Of a stretch of DNA of 42,973 bases, positions 38,029 through 42,973 are shown in pieces (position 1 is the stretch's first letter; each line of letters begins with the position of its first letter). The stretch is from positions 1 to 42,973 of the forward strand of contig JAGCDF010000055.1 of the NCBI GenBank assembly GCA_017651225.1, written 5' to 3'. The DNA comes from Bacteroidales bacterium (lineage in GTDB: Bacteria > Bacteroidota > Bacteroidia > Bacteroidales > UBA932). A program made the translations under genes and the position numbers. Below the pieces are notes generated by a model that was given only the letters and a program-made list of their open reading frames with translations, had not been told where the DNA came from and did not search any database.

Positions 38029-38097
38029 TCAAAGGAAAACGATCACCCCGGCGACCAGCGCCGCGGGGATGGCTGGCAGCACGCCGAACAGCAACAT
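38029..38097 (-). CDS. Possible 22-residue hydrophobic micro-ORF
   Basis: An ATG at 38097 opens 22 codons, almost all hydrophobic ('LLFGVLPAIPAALVAG' core), ending TGA at 38029, 15 bases after the stop of the YiiX-like gene and in the same frame. It could be a single-helix membrane peptide. The same DNA (38042-38070) can fold as a GC-rich hairpin followed by GTTTTCCTTT on the minus strand, so it may simply be the terminator of the upstream gene. Confidence 0.3.
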   Translation of the reverse strand: MLLFGVLPAIPAALVAGVIVFL

Positions 38098-38112
38098 GAT
38101 TACGAGGTTGTT

Positions 38113-39360
38113 TTATTTTGACGCCGGAAGTCTGTTCTGCAGGTCCTTCTCGAAGATGTCCCGCGCCACGATGCGGTAGTGAGGATGGTAGGTCTGTTCG
38201 AAGATGGGACTGTGGTGCAGAATGTAGTGTCCTTCGGCCATGAGGGAATCGATGGCCGCCAGGTCAGCCTCTGCGTCCGGAAGGGCGGGGAAGTCCTTGC
38301 GGATGACGTTGGCGACGGAGGCCCATTTGGCCCTCCATGCTTCTTCGGAGAGGGTTTTGCCCTCATTGGCGCTTCTGACGAAAGCGTCCAGCAGCGTTTC
38401 GGCATCCACCAGTGAATCCAGGACCACGGACAAATCCACGCGGATATAATTCCTTGCATCGCCGACGCTCACGCAGCGCTCGGCCGGGATCTCATACCGG
38501 CCACTGTCCAGATCTTCCCGATAGGCCTGCAGTTCTTCCATCAAGTAGGCCCTGGCGGCGTCCGGATCGGGGATCAGGTGCCCCGGGCCCAGACAGTCCT
38601 GGCAGAAGCTTTTGTAGATGTCCTGCACCCGGGTCTCGGGGTACTGCCTGATCTGCTGCTGGATGGCCTCCCGTGTAGGGTCGGGCAGGCTGGATGCAAG
38701 CTGGGTCAGTGAAACCGGAACGGTCTCGAGCCGGTCGGATTCGGACATCCGCCTCGGGTTGGTGCCGGGGACACCCTGGGGAACGGGCATTCCCAATTCT
38801 TTGAACAACGCTTCCCAGTAGGGGGGCATCGTGCCGTCCGCCGCCAGGAAATTCATGGGCTGACTCTCAAATACCGGTTCTCCGTTCGCGTCCAGATAGC
38901 ATTTCTGAACGAGTTCCGAGCAATACATTTCTTCGTTTTCCGGCAGGAAACAAAAGTCGTAAGACCTGCCGTAATAGGCTTTGGCCCGCATCACGGCGGC
39001 GTCTGCGTCGATATGCCTGACCCGCTTTACGACAAACACCGGCAGGGAACCGTCCTCCAGCCTGTTGTCATTGAGAAATATATCCAGGCTATGTCTCCCG
39101 ACACCCCGTTCCGGGGTGGCCTCAATCATCCAGATACCGTCGTCAGAGACTTCTGCAATCGCCACATGGGTGATATTCAGTTGTCCTTCTTTTCCGGTTG
39201 CCGCGGAAATGGCGGCGCCCATGGAGGCGCTGTCCGTGTCAAATTCCGCCGGAATGCCGACGAAGACCAGGTCTCCGCTTCTGAGGGTATCGATTCTTTC
39301 CCCGCAGCCCCATGCGACGACTGCGGTGATAACGGATAGTATCCAGGACTTCCAATTCAT
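38113..39360 (-). CDS. YiiX/YebB-like (NlpC/P60-superfamily) lipoprotein with extra C-terminal domain
   Basis: The 415-residue protein has a lipoprotein signal (lipobox AWGC, Cys19). Residues ~25-190 form a permuted NlpC/P60-type cysteine hydrolase: 'LRSGDLVFVGIPAEF', His65 in 'NITHVAIAEV', and Cys147 in 'EMYCSELVQKCY'. Residues ~220-415 are a helical extension with 'CVSVGDARNYIRVDLSVVLD' that I cannot assign. The N-terminal part should cleave amide or ester bonds outside the cytoplasm. The ATG at 39360 gives the clean signal; 39381 adds seven residues. An AGGAAG lies before the start. Confidence 0.82.
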   Translation of the reverse strand: MNWKSWILSVITAVVAWGCGERIDTLRSGDLVFVGIPAEFDTDSASMGAAISAATGKEGQLNITHVAIAEVSDDGIWMIEATPERGVGRHSLDIFLNDNRLEDGSLPVFVVKRVRHIDADAAVMRAKAYYGRSYDFCFLPENEEMYCSELVQKCYLDANGEPVFESQPMNFLAADGTMPPYWEALFKELGMPVPQGVPGTNPRRMSESDRLETVPVSLTQLASSLPDPTREAIQQQIRQYPETRVQDIYKSFCQDCLGPGHLIPDPDAARAYLMEELQAYREDLDSGRYEIPAERCVSVGDARNYIRVDLSVVLDSLVDAETLLDAFVRSANEGKTLSEEAWRAKWASVANVIRKDFPALPDAEADLAAIDSLMAEGHYILHHSPIFEQTYHPHYRIVARDIFEKDLQNRLPASK

Positions 39361-39387
39361 TTTCTTCCTCTCGTGCTGCAATTATAG

Positions 39388-39395
39388 CAAAAATA
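39388..39395 (-). promoter_or_regulatory. -7 promoter box of the YiiX-like gene
   Basis: TATTTTTG on the minus strand, 27 bases before the ATG at 39360. Confidence 0.65.
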
Positions 39396-39479
39396 GATGG
39401 GACTGAAGCTGAAATCATGTTTTTTCTTTGTCGCATCATGATTCCGTGGAGATTCATGAATGCGGAACAAAAGAATCGC

Positions 39480-39487
39480 TAACTTTA
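39480..39487 (+). promoter_or_regulatory. -7 promoter box of the zinc-ribbon gene
   Basis: TAACTTTA (one mismatch), 13 bases before the ATG at 39501. Confidence 0.5.
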
Positions 39488-39500
39488 CAGACAGAATGAT

Positions 39501-39773
39501 ATGGATACAAACATGGAACAGAAGTTTTGTCAGAGCTGCGGAATGCCGCTGAGCCCTGAGGTGCTGGGCACCAATGCCGATGGCAGCAAGAACGAAGATT
39601 ATTGCATGTATTGCTACAAGGACGGCAAGTTCCTGCAGGAATGCACGATGGAAGAGATGATCGAGCACTGCGCCCAGTTTGTGGACGAGGTGAACAAGGG
39701 CCTGCCGCAGCCCATTACGAAAGAGGAATATATCGGCCAGATGAAGATGTATTTCCCGCATCTGAAGCGCTGA
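39501..39773 (+). CDS. Zinc-ribbon protein
   Basis: The 90-residue protein has a zinc ribbon near its start ('FCQSCGMPLSPEVLGTNADG' and 'DYCMYCYKDGKF', i.e. two CxxC pairs) and a helical tail with 'ECTMEEMIEHCAQFVDEVNK'. This is the widespread putative zinc-ribbon family (Zn_ribbon_2 type) often encoded near small-molecule redox or regulatory genes; role unknown. ATG at 39513 (MEQKFCQ) is an alternative start. Confidence 0.9.
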   Translation: MDTNMEQKFCQSCGMPLSPEVLGTNADGSKNEDYCMYCYKDGKFLQECTMEEMIEHCAQFVDEVNKGLPQPITKEEYIGQMKMYFPHLKR

Positions 39774-39853
39774 CGCAAGGAGTTGACACTTGCCGCCGAT
39801 GCGATGCCGGAGAATCCCGCCTTGGCCGGTGTAAAAGAACTCATCGGCACCAT

Positions 39854-40060
39854 GGCCATAATGTCGTTCACATCATCCTTGATGACGCAGCGGCCCAGCT
39901 TCTGACAGGCAAAACAGCCCCTGCAGAACTGGATTTCTTTGCCCGCGAGGGAAATCTTTTCAACATTATTTCCCGCGCTCAGAGCCCCTTCAACGAACTT
40001 ATCAGCGAGAATATCGCTGTTCGAGCCATGACGAAGGCTCGTCGAAATAACTATTACTTT
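39854..40060 (-). pseudogene. Flavodoxin/NADPH-dependent FMN reductase family remnant
   Basis: Minus-strand translation from 40060 reads 'KVIVISTSLRHGSNSDILAD', then 'EKISLAGKEIQFCRGCFACQ' and 'RCVIKDDVNDIMA', matching the first ~70 residues of iron-sulfur or FMN flavodoxin-type reductases, including the CxxCxxC-like cysteine cluster. There is no start codon: the lysine codon directly follows, in frame, the TAA stop of the cyclophilin-like gene. After 39854 family similarity ends although the frame stays open to 39614. It is a fragment of a formerly ~180-200-residue gene. The 39774-39853 stretch between it and the zinc-ribbon gene shows no recognisable gene. Confidence 0.75.
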
Positions 40061-40570
40061 TTATTGCTTCAGAGAATAGGTGACAGTAACTGTGCTGGTG
40101 CCAAAGAACGCCTTCAATTCGTCCGCAGTCTTTCCGTCTACTTTCCCCAGCGGGGTATAAGACCAACTGTTATTTCCGTAGAAAACACAAATGTTGTTGC
40201 CATTGTAGAGCATGATGTCTCCGGAGACTGCCGAAATCTGCTCATCGTGTCTTTCCAACGAGAATCCGAGCGGTCCGTAATGCTCGAAACCATTGGCTCT
40301 CATCTCTACGGTTACAGATCCGGATTTCAGCTTTTCGGCCAACGCCTTGGCGGTGGCATTATCTGCCAGGGTGGCTATGATGGTCTTGCCCCCGGCAGTG
40401 ATTTCCATGGTCATAGTCTGCGTGTTCTCGTTTCCGTTCTGCTGCCCGTTGTCCTCGGGCTGCTTCTGCTCCTTTTGCGGCTCTTTCTGCTCCGGTGGAA
40501 CAGGAATCTTTTCGCAAGCCGACAAGGACAGGATGAAGCAGGACAAGAATGTGAGTATAGCGGCTTTCAT
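40061..40570 (-). CDS. Cyclophilin-like fold lipoprotein
   Basis: The 169-residue protein has a lipoprotein signal (lipobox LSAC, Cys19), a low-complexity Gln/Glu/Pro/Asn linker (~23-52) and a cyclophilin-like beta domain ('MEITAGGKTIIATLADNATA', 'GDIMLYNGNNICVFYGNNSW', 'SYTPLGKVDGKTADELKAFF'). The family is common in gut bacteria beside flavodoxins and hydrolases; function unknown. Its ATG overlaps the stop of the hydrolase gene (TAATG), so translation is coupled. Confidence 0.87.
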   Translation of the reverse strand: MKAAILTFLSCFILSLSACEKIPVPPEQKEPQKEQKQPEDNGQQNGNENTQTMTMEITAGGKTIIATLADNATAKALAEKLKSGSVTVEMRANGFEHYGPLGFSLERHDEQISAVSGDIMLYNGNNICVFYGNNSWSYTPLGKVDGKTADELKAFFGTSTVTVTYSLKQ

Positions 40571-41631
40571 TACTTCAGGTTCTCTTTGAAAAAGGACTCC
40601 ATCTTGTCGTAGGGAATAACTCCTGCGACATCATCATATAGGTCGGTATGCACTGCCCCGGGGATGATGAGGAGCTCCTTGTTGTCGCCCTTCAGTTTGG
40701 CGAAGGCGCCTTCGCTGAAATAGCGGCTGTGGGCCTTCTCGCCGTGGATAATGAGCACGGGGGTCTTGATTTCGCCCGCCATGTCCAGCAAGGGCTGGTT
40801 CATGAAAGACATCGTACCGATGACATTCCAACCGTCATTGGAGTTGCCGCTGCGCTTGTGGTAGCCACGGGGCGTCTTGTAATAGGCGTGATAGTCCTTG
40901 ACGAACCAGGGGGCGTCGTCCGGAAGTGGATCGACCACGCCGCCGGCCCGCTTGTAGGTACCGGTGCGATAGTCTTCGGTTCGCTGTGAGGCCCAGGCCT
41001 GCCGCTGGGCGTCGCGGGCAGCCTCGCTGTCCGTGCTGCCGAAGTAGCCTTCACGCGCCACGCGGGACATGTCATACATGGTGGAAGTAACCGTTGCCTT
41101 GATCCGGGGATCCAGCGCCGCTGCATTGATGGCCATGCCGCCCCAGCCGCAGATGCCGATGATGCCGATGCGCTCCGGATCCACCAACTCGTTTGTCGAA
41201 AGGAAATCCACGGCCGCAAGGAAGTCCTCCGTATTGATGTCAGGTGACGCCATTCTGCGGGGCTCACCGCCGGATTCTCCGGTAAAGGAGGGATCAAAGG
41301 CAATCGTAAGGAAACCTCTCTCTGCCATATGCTGAGCATAGATGCCGGCAGTCTGCTCCTTCACGGCGCCGAAGGGGCCGCTCACGGCAATAGCGGGCAG
41401 TTTTACAGCGTCATTCCCGGCGAGACCGGGAATCTCTTTGGGAACGTACATATCGGCGGCCAGTTCAATGCCAAAACGGTTGTGGAAGGTGATTTTGCCG
41501 TGATTGACCAATTCGGATTTCGGGAAGGTCTTGTCCCATTCCTGGGTAAGAGTCAAGGTGTTCATTTTCTTATTCTGGTTGCAGCCAAGCAACAGTACAG
41601 CTGCAATGGCTATAATTACGCTTTGTTTCAT
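40570..41631 (-). CDS. Alpha/beta hydrolase lipoprotein (DLH-like, Cys nucleophile) with repeat insertion
   Basis: The 353-residue protein has a lipoprotein signal (lipobox LLGC, Cys17) and an alpha/beta-hydrolase domain: 'PAIAVSGPFGAVKEQTAGIY', 'FDPSFTGESGGEP', the nucleophile elbow 'IGIIGICGWGGMAINAA' with Cys in place of Ser, 'TPVLIIHGEKAHS' and a His in 'IPGAVHTDLYD'. Cys nucleophiles occur in dienelactone-hydrolase relatives. Just before 'LPAIAVSG' the peptide IPGLAGNDAV is encoded by a palindromic repeat inserted in frame. The ATG at 41631 is chosen because the -7 box ends 4 bases upstream; an in-frame ATG at 41670 precedes the promoter. Confidence 0.87.
   Translation of the reverse strand: MKQSVIIAIAAVLLLGCNQNKKMNTLTLTQEWDKTFPKSELVNHGKITFHNRFGIELAADMYVPKEIPGLAGNDAVKLPAIAVSGPFGAVKEQTAGIYAQHMAERGFLTIAFDPSFTGESGGEPRRMASPDINTEDFLAAVDFLSTNELVDPERIGIIGICGWGGMAINAAALDPRIKATVTSTMYDMSRVAREGYFGSTDSEAARDAQRQAWASQRTEDYRTGTYKRAGGVVDPLPDDAPWFVKDYHAYYKTPRGYHKRSGNSNDGWNVIGTMSFMNQPLLDMAGEIKTPVLIIHGEKAHSRYFSEGAFAKLKGDNKELLIIPGAVHTDLYDDVAGVIPYDKMESFFKENLK
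41410..41434 (-). repeat. REP-like palindromic element, copy 2, inside a CDS
   Basis: ATTCCCGG (41413-41420), loop CGAGA, CCGGGAAT (41426-41433): a perfect 8-bp stem flanked by GTC on the left. In the minus orientation it reads GATTCCCGG-TCTCG-CCGGGAATGAC, the same organisation as 9213-9238. It adds about ten residues to the hydrolase without breaking the frame. Confidence 0.6.
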
Positions 41632-41635
41632 GGTG

Positions 41636-41643
41636 CAAAAGTA
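41636..41643 (-). promoter_or_regulatory. -7 promoter box of the 41631 hydrolase (leaderless)
   Basis: TACTTTTG then CACC then ATG; the sequence TTTGCACCATG is identical to that at higB. Confidence 0.7.
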
Positions 41644-41707
41644 CGGCGATGTTTCCAGGTTATTGTACAAATATTCGCTGATTTTATACCAATTTCGCAG
41701 ATTTTAC

Positions 41708-41715
41708 TATCTTTG
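41708..41715 (+). promoter_or_regulatory. -7 promoter box of the right-hand AraC gene
   Basis: TATCTTTG, 7 bases before the ATG at 41723. The ATG at 41717 is only one base after the box and would lie upstream of the transcript start. Confidence 0.7.
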
Positions 41716-41722
41716 CATGGTT

Positions 41723-42589
41723 ATGAAGAAGATTCTAAAGGTCGATAACCCCAATGTCTATGCTGAATACGTAGGAGCTCCGATTCTACATCCGCAACTG
41801 TCGCTCATCAGTTACGACGAGGTGTCTCCATTCCGAAATAGCCTGAATAATTATAGCGTCTATGGCCTGTTTATTCAGCGGCAATTCCCTAAATACCTGT
41901 CTTATGGCACAAAATCCATTCTGGTCGGCGACAGCTCCATCATTGCCGTTGCACCGGGACAGATTGGCGGAGGAGAAGACAACGGCACGCCCTTGTACAT
42001 CAACGGATGGGCGCTGCTCTGGTCTCCGGAACTGTATATACCAGAAAACCCGTTTTTCTCCTATTTTGACACCGACTGGCTAAGGATGGAGTCCAAGGAA
42101 TGGGAACGTATTTCGCTGCTCTTGGTGACCATGCGAAAAGAAATGCAGGAAAACCAGGATTCTCTCTCGCTCAGAAACATCCTCATCAGTTACTTGAAAC
42201 TGATTCTGGCCTATTGCCAGCGCATCTACCTAAGACAGCTCACCCAAAAAGAAAGCGGAGAAAGCGATATCCTCAAACGCTTCCACCGCTTGCTGGTAGA
42301 TTATTTCTCCAAAGGTCTGCAGCATGAAAAGGGAATCCCTACCGTGTCCTACTGCGCATCAGAGCTGGCCTATTCCGCCCGATATTTCGGCGACATGATC
42401 CACCAGTCCACGGGAGGTACTGCCATCGGCTACATTCACACCTTTGTCATCGACCAGGCCAAAACCTTCCTGATGAAAGGGCTCAACGTCGGAGAAGTTG
42501 CCGATTTGCTCGGATTTGAATATCCGCACCATTTCAGCCGGCTATTCAAGAAGGTCACAGGGATGACGCCGACGGAATTCTTAAGATAA
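41723..42589 (+). CDS. AraC-family transcriptional regulator
   Basis: The 288-residue protein has an N-terminal ligand domain (~1-180, 'HPQLSLISYDEVSPFRNSLN', 'SIIAVAPGQIGGGEDNGTPL') and a C-terminal AraC DNA-binding domain ('CASELAYSARYFGDMIHQST', 'GEVADLLGFEYPHHFSRLFK', ending 'GMTPTEFLR'). Its composition is visibly poorer in GC than the left part of the window. It is divergent from the hydrolase/cyclophilin-like unit, which it probably regulates; such AraC genes often sit beside flavodoxin and hydrolase genes. Confidence 0.92.
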   Translation: MKKILKVDNPNVYAEYVGAPILHPQLSLISYDEVSPFRNSLNNYSVYGLFIQRQFPKYLSYGTKSILVGDSSIIAVAPGQIGGGEDNGTPLYINGWALLWSPELYIPENPFFSYFDTDWLRMESKEWERISLLLVTMRKEMQENQDSLSLRNILISYLKLILAYCQRIYLRQLTQKESGESDILKRFHRLLVDYFSKGLQHEKGIPTVSYCASELAYSARYFGDMIHQSTGGTAIGYIHTFVIDQAKTFLMKGLNVGEVADLLGFEYPHHFSRLFKKVTGMTPTEFLR

Positions 42590-42973
42590 GCAAATCTGTA
42601 TTCTCACGAAACCTTCTGCAATCTCATAAGAGCGCACAACCGAAAACACCATTAACCGGAGTTTCATCGACATTCTATTCGCATGCAATAATAATATGTT
42701 GTGCAGTGGTAGTGCAAAAATGGATAAAATCTTGCGCGTGTCATTGATTATCAGATAGTTGGGCGGTATAAACTACTTTCCGATGCAGGAAATAGTATAA
42801 ACCTATAACTTATTATAAATAAGCGCTTTACATTTTTGACCTTTTCACGTTTGTCCCCCTACTGTCCCCGAAATACTTGAGGCGTCCTCGTTTGTAGGCG
42901 TGCTTTTGCCATCGGGGGACAAAAATATAAAAGGTGCGTCCCCGCTATTGTTTAAGGCAGGCGAGGGGGATGA
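42590..42973. other. Gene-free AT-rich tail with dyads and GTCCCC repeats
   Basis: No convincing coding frame was found in these 384 bases. The first ~260 are AT-rich. They contain direct repeats TATAAAC(C)TA flanking a TTTCC/GGAAA dyad (about 42766-42805) and the dyad CTTATT-ATA-AATAAG (42809-42823). The last 120 bases carry TGTCCCCC (42852-42859), TGTCCCCG (42863-42870), inverted CGGGGGACA (42913-42921) and GTCCCCG (42938-42944). This could be the edge of an integrated element or a long regulatory region of a gene beyond the window. Confidence 0.5.

Noticed and set aside
39778..39859. A coding-looking plus-strand stretch (LAADAMPENPALAGVKELIG) after the zinc-ribbon gene
   Set aside because: It has no own start or promoter, is under 30 codons before similarity to anything is lost, and matches no family I can name. 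It is left as unexplained spacer.
41717..41719. ATG at 41717 as the start of the right-hand AraC gene
   Set aside because: It begins one base after the -7 box, so it would lie upstream of the expected transcript start; 41723 is preferred.
1..42973. CRISPR array, tRNA or rRNA genes, insertion sequences
   Set aside because: No regularly spaced repeats, no cloverleaf-like sequence with a recognisable T-loop, no rRNA core motifs and no transposase frame were seen on either strand. A short RNA gene could still be missed by eye.

Overview
The window looks like a chromosomal piece of a GC-rich member of the Bacteroidales, probably from a gut or rumen. The reasons are: promoters of the Bacteroidota type (-7 box TAnnTTTG, found upstream of most genes or operons), very little Shine-Dalgarno sequence, many lipoproteins, a TonB-dependent receptor, a carboxypeptidase-like regulatory-domain protein, and Bacteroidales-typical families (DUF4491, calycin-like and cyclophilin-like lipoproteins, GH9 lipoprotein, SLC13 transporter beside an M49-type protein). 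I cannot name the genus. No rRNA, tRNA, CRISPR array or transposase was seen.

Layout. 1-1817: left-edge glycerate kinase (partial, minus) divergent from an exported carboxypeptidase-like regulatory-domain protein. 1874-6440: an aromatic 2-oxoacid operon, iorA-iorB-paaK-ACT protein, ending in a nitroreductase-family lipoprotein. 6437-9916: Gfo/Idh/MocA oxidoreductase, Y-family DNA polymerase with a small YolD-like partner, and an M15 peptidase. 9966-14048: GH9 glycosidase and a convergent DUF1846 protein sharing a bidirectional terminator.

14170-19457 is the most unusual block: hypB, a 942-residue iron-sulfur flavoprotein, hypA, a small membrane protein and a nine-helix DUF5692 membrane protein, tightly packed and closed by a strong terminator. 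Nickel-delivery proteins are present, but no [NiFe]-hydrogenase, urease or Hyp C-F gene is in view. This is the best candidate for an undescribed system here, perhaps a nickel-dependent redox unit at the membrane.

19544-27496: GT4 glycosyltransferase, tyrosine-phosphatase lipoprotein, an AraC regulator with a TonB-dependent receptor and a calycin-like lipoprotein, a VOC-domain lipoprotein, DUF4491 and glutathione peroxidase. 27566-28620: a HigB/HigA toxin-antitoxin pair interrupted by a secreted-protein gene, with the toxin shortened at its C-terminus. 28719-33573: alpha/beta hydrolase, an M49-like lipoprotein that has lost a zinc ligand, an SLC13 transporter and a divergent LysR regulator. 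33638-39360: acyltransferase, a small secreted protein, metallophosphoesterase, ZIP transporter, GNAT, GreA/GreB-family factor and a YiiX-like hydrolase lipoprotein.

39501-42973 looks more accessory and less GC-rich: zinc-ribbon protein, a flavodoxin-family remnant, a cyclophilin-like lipoprotein, a DLH-like hydrolase carrying an in-frame palindromic insertion, an AraC regulator, and a gene-free AT-rich tail with repeats. Across the window several genes have the -7 box only 4-8 bases before the start codon, which predicts leaderless mRNAs.
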